From contig NW_026570279.1 in the NCBI RefSeq assembly GCF_019649055.1, positions 806,001 through 870,000 of the forward strand: 64,000 bases of DNA, read 5' to 3'. How positions within the stretch are numbered: position 1 is the stretch's first letter; every line of letters starts with the position of its first letter. Position numbers and translations under genes: made by a program. This document shows, piece by piece, positions 20,340-31,500 of this stretch. The notes beneath the pieces are model-generated. The model did no database searches, was not told where the DNA came from, and saw only the letters and a program-made list of their open reading frames with translations. This DNA comes from Paramacrobiotus metropolitanus (Eukaryota; Tardigrada; Eutardigrada; Parachela; Macrobiotidae).

Positions 20340-21773
20340 GAAAATTAAAGTTCTGAATGGATGCCAGTCAACGACGTAAATCATCCCACTTTAGATCCCT
20401 CAATAAAGTAATTCCTTTTTTGGGAATTCTCGCGCGACTATTAGAATTCGCATCGGTACTTGTAAAACGGTCGATTAGAATGACAATGACCCGTTAACAG
20501 TTATGCGTTTCGCCAATAAGCCATTGCCGAAATCCTCGTGAACGAGGATTTGTTGTGACAACGATCGCCGTCAACAGAAACAGGTATGTTGTACGAATCA
20601 TCACGCACAAAACTGAGAATCTGCAAAAATTCCGCGATTGAGAGTGAGTCTTGAAAATCACTATGGCGATGATTTGATTCTTAATCTGCATTATCAAATG
20701 GAAGAAGAATTTTGGACTCGCGAGTTAGAAAACCGACAAATGCAATGCTATAGCAAATGACACTGCGCCGTAGGATCGCTTTCGCTATTGCGATCACATT
20801 CGCGATCTTACACCTACCGGTGTCAGAAATCAAAGAGAATAACAGTGTACCGGAACCGAAACAGCACTGTCGACATCAGAATGAAGAACGCTGGTTTTAT
20901 TTTCTCCACTTCAGTGCGCAGTAAATTTCACCTGATTAATTAACTTTTAGTTTTTTTTATTATGGCCGTTAGTATTGCTGAAAAAAAACTTTCTCATAAT
21001 AAATAGCAACCTGAAAGGCTGCAACTATTTGTAACTGATGCACTGCAAACATAGGTCTACCTGTAACTGGTGCTGCAATGTTAAATAAGGTTACTTCTCA
21101 GCTAACGAAAAAAATGTCGCATGATTACTGTACCCCTTGATTACTAGGAACTCTGACAACTTACTATCGGAATAAAACTATGTCTGTTTGATCTTAAATT
21201 TTTGTATGTTGATACGCAAAAACCGCTGGAAACCACAGATAGCACTTTTTCTACGCAGCTATCCACCAAGGTAAAAATAGCATGTCCCATGACACATTCT
21301 ATAGCAGATTTTACGAACACTGGAGATTTGGCATGGCGATCGCACATGCTATCACTGCGATAGCGAAAAAAATTCGCTATGGTATTTACGGACACGACAC
21401 CGTGCGATCACAGTAGCACGATTTACGGACTCGAGGAATACAATTACTGCTGCAATCACCATCGTACATGTCATGGTAGACCATTTCAGGACGATCTCGT
21501 GTGCTATTCGTACTATCGCGATCGTCGTAGTAAATTTCAAGACTCACTCTGAAAGTGACAAAGACTTCTTGTAACAACGGAAGCCGATAATTTGAATTTC
21601 TTCAGAATCTAAAAACTTTAAATGGAACGATCCAGAAGAGTATTCCCGTTGCGCTGGAGTAAAAGTTAATTCTGAAAGGTCAAAATCCATTCTGAAAGCG
21701 CAGTGCCGAAACACTAACTGTCGACAGCAACTATCTTGTGGAGAATTCGTAATAGCCGACGAAAACGTGGTCA
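20340..21773. other. Right-hand non-coding part of the Polinton
   Basis: No conserved protein is seen. Short inverted repeats are common: AATCCTCGT-GA-ACGAGGATT near 20531, and TTTCAAGACTCACTCT near 21536 with its inverted copy near 20640. There are also several GCGATCACA/GCGATAGCG motifs (20770-20815 and 21340-21410). Their role is unclear. Confidence 0.5.
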
Positions 21774-21975
21774 TCGCCAGTTTGGATTAGCCATTGTCAA
21801 ATGAGAGAACGGGACAGAATCTAGGTCAGCGACAGTTTGGATTACCCATTGTCAAATGAGAGAGAATGTGGGTGAGCGCCAGTTTGGATTAGCTAAGGAA
21901 CAAAGAATCTAGGTCAGCGCCAGTTTTGGATTACTCATTGTCAAATGAGAGAGAATGTGGGTCAGCGCGAGTTTG
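21774..21975. repeat. Irregular repeat of CGCCAGTTTGGATTA plus TTGTCAAATGAGAGA blocks
   Basis: Five CGCCAGT-like half-sites start at 21777, 21832, 21879, 21920 and 21968 (two are degenerate), mostly followed by TTTGGATTA. The spacing is 41-55 bp. The array lies just upstream of the plus-strand BIR gene and shares the half-site with the PolB array. Confidence 0.75.
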
Positions 21976-22075
21976 ATTTCTGAAAACGACGTGGTCTATC
22001 TTAGCTGGCTGGAATAGGAATTCATTCGCAATTCTGAAAGCCATGGATTAGTACAAAGGTGGTTTATTAGGCGCT

Positions 22076-22809
22076 TTGATTGGAGAATGCATCGGAACAC
22101 CCCTGAGACGCCCTAACTCCTGCCACATGAACTTGGCGGGAGTGCGGAGCAAGGTCTCGACTTACTGGGAGAAATTCTTACTAACGCACGCTTACGGCAA
22201 GTCTCTACTGGATACCGGCTTCTTTTTCTTTGGAGAATGCCGCTTGCACGACAATGTGTAACCTTTTACCACAACTACACTAAACGCCGAGCTTTTGGTG
22301 AACTGTGTATTATTGCCAGTTGGAAACTTTCTCCCCCAAAAGACTGGACCGCTGCGGCTACGACAGTCCGTAACCGGGGCGCAGAGTGTAACGCTGCCAT
22401 TTGGATAACAACGTTTCCCTTGTACTTCTACAATCGTACGGAGCGCAGGAGCAGGAGCCTGGTCCAGATTCTCAGGTATACCTGACGAAATGGTGGGCAT
22501 CTAGGACGGCCAGGAGCAGGTGTATACCTTAGCCGACGAACTGTACAAGTACGTTTTCACACTCACAACCCCAACGGACCACTCAGTACTTTTGAAAATT
22601 GGCCACACCTCCTGCCTTCTGCCGGCGCCGTGGCGAGGATCGGACTGTACTACACCGGATCTGATGAGACAGTTAAATGTCATTTCTGTCGGTTTACAAT
22701 GAGCAACTGGACACCGGGAGATCCATACAATGACCATCAGAAATTTAACCGAAATTGTATTTTTGTCAAAGATTGTACTGCTACTCCTGCGTATGTTCAT
22801 GCGGTCTGA
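22076..22809 (+). pseudogene. Second IAP-like gene: degenerate BIR followed by an intact BIR, no RING
   Basis: The clear part runs from 22576 to a stop at 22807. A BIR domain reads STFENWPHL, then GLYYTGSDETVKCHFC, NWTPGDPYNDHQKF and NRNCIFV, with C-x2-C, H-x6-C spacing and the conserved Trp and Gly. About 320 bp upstream (22155-22261), RSKVSTYWEKF and LLDTGFFFFGECRLHDNV resemble the first half of another BIR, but the frame then breaks and the zinc cysteines are not found. No RING follows; the sequence runs into simple repeats and the right terminus. It is the only recognisable plus-strand Polinton gene. The second BIR is a confident call; the gene model is not. Confidence 0.7.
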
Positions 22810-22894
22810 TTTGTTTTACTTTGTTCGTTGTTATTCGGTGAAAACAAAACAAAAAAGGGTGGGGAAAAATAAACAAAAAAAGGGGGTAAAGTAC

Positions 22895-23003
22895 GGTTCG
22901 GCCGGCCTCGGTTCGGTCCTGAACGGTTCGGTTCGGTTCTGACCGGTTCGGTTCTGGCTGGTTCGGTTCTGGGCGGTTCGGTTCTGATCGGTTCGGTTCC
23001 GAT
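22895..23003. repeat. 15-bp tandem repeat next to the right terminus
   Basis: About seven units of CGGTTCGGTTCTGAC with small changes lie between the BIR gene and the right inverted repeat. In the reverse frame they encode RTEPx repeats, which I regard as meaningless. Confidence 0.85.
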
Positions 23004-23045
23004 CAGAGAAGGGGGCGTGTCTGACCAATTAGAGAAGGGTGGAGT

Positions 23046-23117
23046 CAGCCAATCAGAGAAGCAGCCAGACTGCCGCACTTTTCTTGAAAATGCTGCTATC
23101 CCTATTGCCTTACTACT
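23046..23117. repeat. Right terminal inverted repeat of the Polinton, 72 bp
   Basis: Inverted copy of 5378-5449 with two mismatches, ending ..GCCTTACTACT, followed at once by the GGCCAC target duplication. Confidence 0.92.
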
Positions 23118-23123
23118 GGCCAC
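23118..23123. repeat. Right target-site duplication of the Polinton (GGCCAC)
   Basis: Identical to 5372-5377. The duplication proves the boundaries and shows that the element inserted as a unit. Confidence 0.9.
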
Positions 23124-26100
23124 TCCGGACAACCGATGGTGAGCTAAAGCTGCAAGTGAACGTGGCGTAATCTGTGTTCTGTTCCAACAAAGTTTGTTTC
23201 TTTTACTGAATGTGAATTGATAAATGATCTGTTATCAGGTAGACACAACGCAACGCGTCATTGCGCAACCATAAATACGCTTAGGTTATAGATAATAGCT
23301 TTATTTGTTGCCTTCTTTCCTAATAAAAGTAAGTATTGATCAAATTTTATAGAGACAGATAAAAGTTGGGAACAATGCATCGACGCATTCATTTATTCTT
23401 CTTAGTAGACTACAAGTCTGCAAATTTTTTAATTATTGATAATAATTAACATTGGCAGAATTTTGCCTAAATGTACATAATGTGGTCCAATGTGAGTGGT
23501 GGCCGAATAAGCGTAACCGAAGTGTAAATGGTCGAAATCATCGGTACCATCCGTTTCGACATCTGTTTCGGTCCGAATGCATTGTCGGATCTCGGATGCG
23601 GTTACGAACACCATTTCAATCCGTGTTCGTATTTGGTTCCGTATTCGTAGTGTTTAGATTACTTTTATTATAGCTAAGTAAACAGTTTTCAAACTAATCC
23701 GATTGTTTTATTTGGTACGCCAATAAAACTCCAGGGAAGAATTCCTGTGTTGTGGTAACTGCCATGTTTTTATCGAATGGTTAGGAATTTAGGATGTAAG
23801 CTGCCTACGATGTGGTAGGATATAAGCTGCCACTGCCAGAGGCACGTGGCACTTTCAACTTTTATACCTTGCCAATCGGCAAATTTTTCTTGCCCCCCCC
23901 CCCCCTCTCGAGTATTGCAGATTAAATCTTTTTTAGGCGTGGTGGGGTAGTATGTATCTGGACCAGCTTATACGATGAGTTGTGAGCGAACCGGATATGG
24001 CTCAGTGGCTCACTGTGATTTAACTATGCAACATCGAATCGTCACCTAGTATCCCCACTTTCATCAGGAAAAAGCAATAAAAAAACATAAGTATGGACCC
24101 AAAAAACGTGCCATAGTTAGGTTTTATTGACAGTAGTTAAACTCTCCTTTTACCCGTTGACGGGCGTTGGTGTCTGGAGGCGACAAGGTGTTTGGGATTT
24201 TTTTCTCAGCGATCGGCAACAGTTAATCGTTATCCCATAACGTAATAAGCAATAAAGGAGTTTAAAGCAGCATTAAAAACATAATTTGAACTTGTGTCTT
24301 AAGTTAATTAAGAACAATCGATGCGCGAAAATCGCTAATTTTGAACTTTCTGGCCTCTCGTAGGTTTTGCTTATAACTAACTAGTGGATGAACAATGGAT
24401 GCACGCAGTGCAAAGGCGGCTCGGCGTGTTCATCAAGGCAGCAACTGCAATGTTAAATTGCACAAAGGCTGCTTTGTGAAATGCCATATGAGAGAGTGAT
24501 GAAAGTTTGCGAAGGCATATTGTCAGCATCGCTCGCTTTCTATGTTTTATATATGTACAGAGTAGTAGTGGTCAAAATGCAAAGAAAAGGGTTTCAGCAG
24601 TTTTTAATTTTTTTTTCTGACCAGTTGTCAACAAATTGACCACTTAGGTAATACTGTTTTAAAGCACTTTTTTGGGTATTTATTGAAGCAATTGATTTTA
24701 CGTATTTCCTGTTTTTTTTAGTTATTACAAAATTGAACATTTGTATGCAGTAGACTATCCATGGCCATTGTTGTCAGCAGACGACATAGTCGCCACCACC
24801 GATGATCAGCACAAGCTCACAAAAATTCTCTTTCTTAAATGAATTTTTTTATCGGGAAATCCCGATTTTCAATGGGAAACTCACAATCCTTCGGGTACCG
24901 CCCGCTGGAGGGTTAAGGTAAGTGGCCCGGTAAATGGTACCAAATTCTTGTACATATTCGAAAATTTTCACTTTCGCGCACTCCCAAACGCTTTTTTTGC
25001 TTATGACATTCTGTAACCATACACCATCTGTATACATATGTAGGCGTGAAAACCGTTTGTGCGCGCAACATCCAGTTTGACAGTTACTGCCTTAAGAAAA
25101 TCCTAACAAGTTTAATGGGTAATTACATGCCGGGGTCCAAAAGTCCCGATATCAGCTGATTTTCTCCAAATTTTGCATGAAAACGCACATATGCAACACT
25201 GTATTCGAATTCCAAAATAAATCAAAAAAGTTTCAAAATTTTAAAAAATTTGAAAATTTGAAAATATCTTTAACTGCAAAACTCACACAATACATAAAAC
25301 GATTTTCTATATAATCGATCTGCAATTCTGACAGCGAAAAAAGAGGTGACAGTTTTTATCTTGAGTAAAAATAGGCCTTTAGCTTTGTGCGCAAGGCAAG
25401 CAGCAACTTTCACTGTGATAGACTCGTAACCGTACACAACTGTTAACAACTTAAAACGTTAACAACAGACTGTTACTTGTTAACGTTTTCATGATACAAG
25501 GTAGCCTCCCGCCTTCGGCGGTCGGCACGTTCGTACAGGACTTAGGGAAAATTACTTACTGTACGACTAAACTTTTAATTAAGTACATGCTTACTTCATT
25601 AACCTGATCATGTTAATTTTAAACTAACTGCTAGCTGCGTGGTAACACTTATTTTGTTTTGCACGTAAGAATATAGTACCACCTCTTAGAACGTCACTGT
25701 ACTTACTCATTTACGATACGTACTTAAGAACAACCGAAATGTTTTCTGATCAAAGCCTTTTTTAAAAAATCAAACGTCAGAAGGCACACCTATGGAAAAT
25801 TTGGAAATTTTCAAGACTAAACTTGACTTAACCCGACCACGCGTCGATTTATCCATAATAACCAAGGAAAAATACGTTTTGAACGGTGAGCTTGTATAAA
25901 ATACAAGGTATCGGTCGGGCTAGCGCGCGACCAGTTGTGTTTGAGGTAATGGAGATGTTGAACAATAGTAGTCTTGAATTTCTGGAATCTTTTCGAGTTT
26001 GCATTGTTTTTGTCAATTTTATTTTTTATTTTGCTTAATTTATTATGCGCTTATAGTTTTAGTGTAAACTCGCTTTCTATGATGCTTCAGGAGAAGTATG

Positions 26101-26853
26101 AATAGGTGAACTATCTGTAGTCTGTACCGGCTGTGGTGAGCTGTCGGGCGTTTTGGGCTTTCTGAGATAAACCTTATTGCCTTAGGTGGCTTCGAGTATC
26201 ACTGTCTGTTAAAGCGACCGGAAATGCTAATCTTAACAGTTTCTCAATTTTCTGAAAACTGATTTGATTGCGTGACTGATTTTACTAATTTCGATTTATT
26301 TGAAAATTATCGATTAAATGAGTTCACCAAACTGTTCAAATATTTAGAAATAGTACGTTGCGGTAATTTGATTTTGTAGTTTTTCAGTTCTGAATTATTT
26401 TGAGTAGTTTTCTGAACCGCTAATTATTACAATCAGATTTATGAGCCGTATTACCGCTTGTCGCAGTTTTCATGTCTTTGGTTCTAAAGTTTCAACTATG
26501 ATCAGACTGCGAAACACCTTTCCTGATTACCTTTGCGCAGCTTCTCAGCTCACTTTTCTATTTCCATGAATGTATCTTTTAAAAGTAGTATATCTAAATA
26601 TTTACAACTGTTTTCAAAGCGTGGAAATACTAAAAAATAGAGGTAGGAGCTACTACTCGTAGTAACGCTACCGCGAAATTAACCTCTTTTCTGTCTCGTA
26701 ATTTGCACCGAGTGCGAGGTGCTGCAATAAGTCTTCGTCAAGACTCAAGAGCATAAAATTTGTCTGAAGCCACGAAGAGCGTACGTCACGCTTTTCCATT
26801 TCCACAATCCCAATACCATTTCCCAGTGGTGTTGGCGCTCGCGCTCGTGCATA
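23124..26853. other. Intergenic, no gene recognised
   Basis: About 3.7 kb of AT-rich DNA with no conserved protein or RNA gene that I can support. A run of about 13 C lies near 23885. Short open frames lack recognisable motifs. Confidence 0.6.
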
Positions 26854-26858
26854 ATGTG

Positions 26859-27216
26859 TGTGAGACCGGGATCACTAGCGTTCACGTCAGTGGCGCTACG
26901 CCTGTGGCGCTACGCCTTCGGATTACGTGTCTGTGTTGTGTCTCTTCTGATTGGCTTGAGTTGTGTTAGTGGGCGCGGCACAGCACGTGCTGCACAGTGA
27001 TACACACTGTTGAATGGGCTCTACGCTTAACGATCGAGCTGCGCCGATCCGTGTTGATTTTCTGTTGTCGGAATTTTCAATATTATTAAACGTTAGCGAT
27101 TACGGTGCGACGTTTTGTGTTTCCGCATAGCTCGCGATCCAGATCGTATCGCTCGCTCCACAGGATAGATTCCGTTTCTGTCTCTGTCTCTGGATCCATT
27201 CTGGATCTTGCATTAG
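26859..27216 (+). repeat. 5' LTR of giant element copy A
   Basis: Begins TGTGAGACCGGGATC and ends ..GCATTAG(A). The last A could belong either to the LTR or to the target duplication. It contains a CACGTG E-box near 26989 and no clear TATA box. Confidence 0.92.
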
Positions 27217-27217
27217 A

Positions 27218-27231
27218 TGGTAGCAGAGCCG
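27218..27231 (+). promoter_or_regulatory. Primer-binding site, initiator tRNA-Met type
   Basis: TGGTAGCAGAGCCG directly follows the LTR. The first 11 bases are complementary to the ..CTCTGCTACCA 3' end of metazoan initiator tRNA-Met. The same site follows the LTR of copy B at 59795. Confidence 0.75.
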
Positions 27232-27392
27232 ACAGCGGTTCTCTGATTCGAATTGATTTGATTTGTGTCAGGCAAATTTGGCCTGTTATTCGCTGTGACC
27301 AGTAAGGCACAGGTCTGTACGGACAGCAAAGCGCACACCACAAGCGGTGCAATTTCCCCATCGGACGCGGATAACCAGCTTCGGTTTTCGGT

Positions 27393-27541
27393 ACGGTATC
27401 TTCAGCGAAGAACCGTGCTGTTTCCTTAGCTGTGAAAGAGTACAAGAGTTCAGTCGTCAGCGTTCCTCGGTGTAGAGTCTTCAGCGAAGACCTACACTGG
27501 TGTCGCTGATACTCGGCAAGGATTCAGCGAATCCTAAGCCG
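27393..27541 (+). other. Three consecutive leader hairpins with UUC-AGC-GAA apices
   Basis: Hairpin 1 (27393-27416) pairs ACGGT with ACCGT and TCTTC with GAAGA. Hairpin 2 (27470-27497) pairs GTGTAG with CTACAC and GTCTTC with GAAGAC. Hairpin 3 (27514-27541) pairs CGGC with GCCG and AGGATTC with GAATCCT. All share the TTC-AGC-GAA tip while the stems differ, and all three recur in copy B. Confidence 0.75.
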
Positions 27542-27829
27542 TGGGCCACAAGCGGCGAAGCGCTAAAAGGGGCGCACGGAAAAGACCAGATCAGACTCCT
27601 CCAAACTGGAGTAGAGCACCATTACTGTTGCTACGGCACAGCCGGCACAGTAACATACTGATAGCGCGGGGCACGCTACGGAACAGCGGCGACGCGGGAG
27701 CGGAGTTGGAAGAAGAATCTGGATCATTCGGATCATTTTTCCCGTGGAACGTGGAACGGACGGACGGTTAACAGGTAGAAAACCGTTATTAAATACGGGA
27801 TTGGCTAGACGTTAAAATTGGTAATTTTC

Positions 27830-28016
27830 ATTGGTCCGTACTGAGCTGAGCGTAGAAGTAGGCGGAGTTTTGCACGCGGCGCGCTTGTCTGGCCGTTGAC
27901 CGTGACGTCAGGCTGATATAAAATTTAAATGGTTTAACGTGATTGGTCAGTTATCTGAGCCGTGATTGGCCGAAATTTGAACTAAATATTTTGAGCTAGC
28001 GGACCAATCAGAACGA
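27830..28016 (+). promoter_or_regulatory. Putative internal promoter in the leader (CCAAT, CRE, TATA)
   Basis: About 600-800 bp after the LTR are CCAAT boxes in both orientations, a CRE (TGACGTCA at 27903-27910) and, 6 bp later, a TATA box (TATAAAA at 27917-27923). Copy B keeps the same CRE-TATA spacing at 60484-60504. The LTR itself lacks a clear TATA. Confidence 0.5.
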
Positions 28017-28096
28017 AGTAAACAACCAGAATGGGGATTTTCCGTTGAACTCGAGTCGTAATGGGAAATTTGATTTGAGATGAGATAATCGAGCGG

Positions 28097-28502
28097 GAAG
28101 TGACCTTTTGAGTTGAGTTGAGTTGGAAAGTGACCTTTAAGACTAGAACGTGACCTTTGACTTTGAAAAGTGACCTTTACTAAAAAGTTGGAATTGTCGA
28201 AATTGACCTATTCAAGTGACCTTTATGATCTGAAAGCGACAAACGGTGACCTTTATCGAAGTGAAATTGAAGTGAATAGTAGTACAGCGATATCAGCAGC
28301 TGTAGGATTTCATTTGTAAACGTGTTTTGAACTGTAAGAACGGTTTCGAAGTTTTGTCTGAGGAGTGACCTTTAGAGCAAATCTCTCGAACTTTTTACCG
28401 AAAAAGTGACCTTTAAACGGAACTTAGCCGAAGTTCTTCAATCGAAAAGTGACCTTTAGCAAGGATTTAGAAAAAATTTCTAAGTACAAAGTGACCTTTA
28501 GG
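28097..28502 (+). repeat. Leader array of ten TGACCTTT octamers
   Basis: Ten exact TGACCTTT sites, mostly GTGACCTTT, lie irregularly spaced in about 400 bp immediately before gag. The reverse complement is AAAGGTCA. The array is conserved in copy B (60680-61200). See findings. Confidence 0.92.
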
Positions 28503-28575
28503 ATATTTGAATAAAACCATACAATAACGTGTGTGTGAGAACAATTGGCAGGAGCGTCAAAGTTATCCGATCAAC

Positions 28576-31500
28576 ATGGACAAAGACAAAGAGGACCCGA
28601 CATCTACCAGCAGTCAGGGAAGCAAAAGCTCCCGTAGCTCACAGCAAGGCGCACCAAACCCGTATAAAAAGGATTTGCACACGTACTCACGTCCAGTTGG
28701 ACATGAGCGGAACACTCGAGCGCCTAAGGCATTCGAGAAGAAGGATTCGCGAGGCTCTGATAGCACTTATCAGAAGGCGCTCGAGGCGGTCGCCAACCAG
28801 GAAAGTTCCAGTGACGACCAGAAGCACACTCCCGCGTCTACGGCGGGAAGTGATCCGATGAACCAGACAAAGGTCACCGGGGAGGATAAGTCCACAGGAA
28901 GAATAGCGGAACTAGTTGGAGCATCACAGTCGGATGCTACCACTAGCGGAATGAATGAGCAGGATAAAAACGTGAACCTGACTCAAATGGAAGTTGATAA
29001 GACAAAGGTCGCCGAAGAGGAACTCGTTGAACTGGGTCTGGATGACCTTTCACTGAACGATAAGACCGCAGGCGATGACCTTTGGGGAACTCCAATGGTC
29101 TCTGACGAATCGAACGAGTCCTACTTCACGGATGATGAAGCGACGATGAACATGTCCTTCCAAACTGCGATGAAGGAAGCTGACCGCGCTGAAGGCATGA
29201 CACGATTCAAGGACATGCCAGAGCACCTCATTGAACGGACACAAACTGGAAAGGTCATCAATGTACGACCGCCGTCACCGAACAGCCGCACGTCAACTTT
29301 GAGGAGAAGTGTCAGCGAATTGGAAAATGAACTGGAAGTTAACGAACGTCAGGCGGACAAGCGGAAACAGGAATACCGAGAAAGACTGACGACACTTGAG
29401 AACCGCCTGTTTGATCTGGAGCAGCAACAGGATGACCTTCAAAGTGCCGCAGACGGTTGGAAAGTGAAATATGAAAGACAAAAGGAACTGGCCGAAGAGT
29501 ACCTGAAAATGGTTGATGACAGAGAAATGGAAGGTCATCTTGCAGTCAGTGACCTTAATGAGAGTTTGTCAGAAGAATCAGCTGAAAGGTCACGGCACTT
29601 GGCAGAATTGAAGGATGAATGTGGCTCATTGAAACTTAAGGTCACTGAAGCGGAAGCTAAGAGAGACGAATATGCGGCTAAACTCGTCGACGCTACGCAG
29701 CGACTGTTGACAAACACCAATGAAGTGTTTAAGCTCAGAAACGAATTGAAGCTACGAGACGAGAGTATCGGAACTCTTCAGAAAGAATCACAGGACCATC
29801 AGAGAAGAGCCGATGACGCCGTCAAAGTGGCTAAGGACCTGCGCGATCTAACAGCCACCGAACGCGCACGGTTGAGCAATGAAATCAGACAGGTCATGGA
29901 GGAGAATAAGGTGTTGAAAGAAAATATCGGAAAGGTCACCGAAGAGAATACCGAGCTGAAGGAAGCCGCTAAGACATCTGCCGAACAGGGCATGAGATGG
30001 GAACACGAAGCACACCTCTTGGACGTAAAGGTCACGGCACTTGAACTGAAAGATAAAGAGTGGCAACAGTCGGTTCATCAGAAGACACAAGAGATCATCA
30101 GACTCAACACGGAGCTGATCGATATGACCCAAACGGTAATGACAAGGGAAGATGAGGTCACCCAAACAAAGGACCAGCTGAAAGCGGCAGCCGATGAGTA
30201 TTCGAAACTGGAGAGAGACGTGACCCAGTTGGCGGAACACATTGCAAAAGTGGAGAAAGATACTGAAAAGGTCATCCAGGACAAAACGCTTCAATTACAT
30301 CAGCACATGTCGAAGGTCAACCAAGAGAACCAGAACTTGAAGAACGAGAAAGAACAATCCGACTTAAGGATTAAGCGTCTCGAAGATGAGAATAAAGCCC
30401 TTCAAATGTCCAACAAGCATAAAGATGAACAGCTCCTACAACATGGAGTTAGAGCAGCGACAGTGGAATCACCGCCGCCCAGTTACAGCAAGGCGCATGA
30501 AACGGGCACGGGCAAAAGCTTTCACTTTGACATGCCACTACGAACTGGCACTGGTAAAGGAAGCGTCAAAGCGGAAAGAGACGGTGAAAAGGGCAAAGAT
30601 GACAAAGAGCCACCATCAGGAGGTTACCCACATTCGAGCAATGCCGATCCTTCCCAGTTTCCCCCGCATATGGAAACGAACATCTTCATAGATGAAAGGC
30701 AAAGAGACAGACCGTCTAGCCGACAAGAGCGCCCAAGGAAATCACGTTATGGAAAAGCGAGACGAAACCAAAACGATGATGAAAATAGCGAAGAAGACGA
30801 TGACCAGAGAGCAGAAAACACAGCGGTGCAATTGACAAAAGCGCTCAACTCGATGGCTAGGAAAACACCACTCATGACCCTTGATGGCAGTCGTGACACT
30901 GTGAGTGGATGGACAGGACTGGTAAAAGAAACCCAAAGAACCTACCAGCTAACGGACGACCAAATTATGATCGAGATTGCTATTGCGGTGAAAGGTCCTG
31001 CCAAAACTTGGTTCGAAGGCGAAAAGGACATCGCAGCAGAAGACGGAATTGAACACTCAATAACTGAATGGATGGATAAATTCAAAGATGAATACGGCGA
31101 CAGAGACGAAGAAGTCTTAGGCTTACGTGAGGCCTATGCAAGGAAATTTGAACTCGGGAAGGAATCGCTTGACCAGTACTACCAGGCGATGATGCGCTTC
31201 AAGGCAAAAAAGATCATCACCGAAAAGCAAGCAGTCGGCTTCCTAATTGAAGGATGTAGAGTGGACAACGAACTCTACAAGGCACTGCGTATACAGAAGT
31301 GCAAGACGCCAACGGACGTGAAGGACTTCTTCCGACATTGGGCAACGGGCGAAGAAAAGTACAAGGCGCCGAAAGGCCAACGTAATCAGGAATACGTGAC
31401 CATCCGGCAAGGCCAAGTTGAAAATGTACCGCAACAGAGGATGGCGGCTGCACCAGTCCAACAGCCAGTAGAATGCCGTGTGGAGACTCCGGTCAGAGAG

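Larger units (their letters stand above)
5378..23117 (-). mobile_element. Polinton/Maverick virus-like DNA transposon, complete, 17,740 bp
   Basis: Both ends are defined. The left terminus starts AGTAGTAAGGCA at 5378 and its inverted copy ends at 23117. The flanking 6-mer GGCCAC is present on both sides (5372-5377 and 23118-23123), matching the 6-bp target duplication and AG..CT ends known for Polintons. Inside, on the minus strand, are the Polinton hallmark genes: protein-primed-type PolB, rve integrase, FtsK/HerA-type packaging ATPase, adenain-type protease, and major and minor capsid proteins. Extra genes are a TBP-like factor, two BIR-domain genes and several small proteins. Most genes carry one or more frameshifts, so this copy is probably inactive, unless the indels are assembly errors. 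The length is normal for the class. Confidence 0.95.

Noticed and set aside
22797-23132. RTEPx repeat frame near the right Polinton end
   Set aside because: It reads through simple 15-bp repeats into the terminal inverted repeat; not a gene.
27393-27541. Leader hairpins as an intrinsic terminator or CRISPR-like array
   Set aside because: Not followed by T-runs, stems are distinct and not identical repeats, and the context is a retroelement leader.
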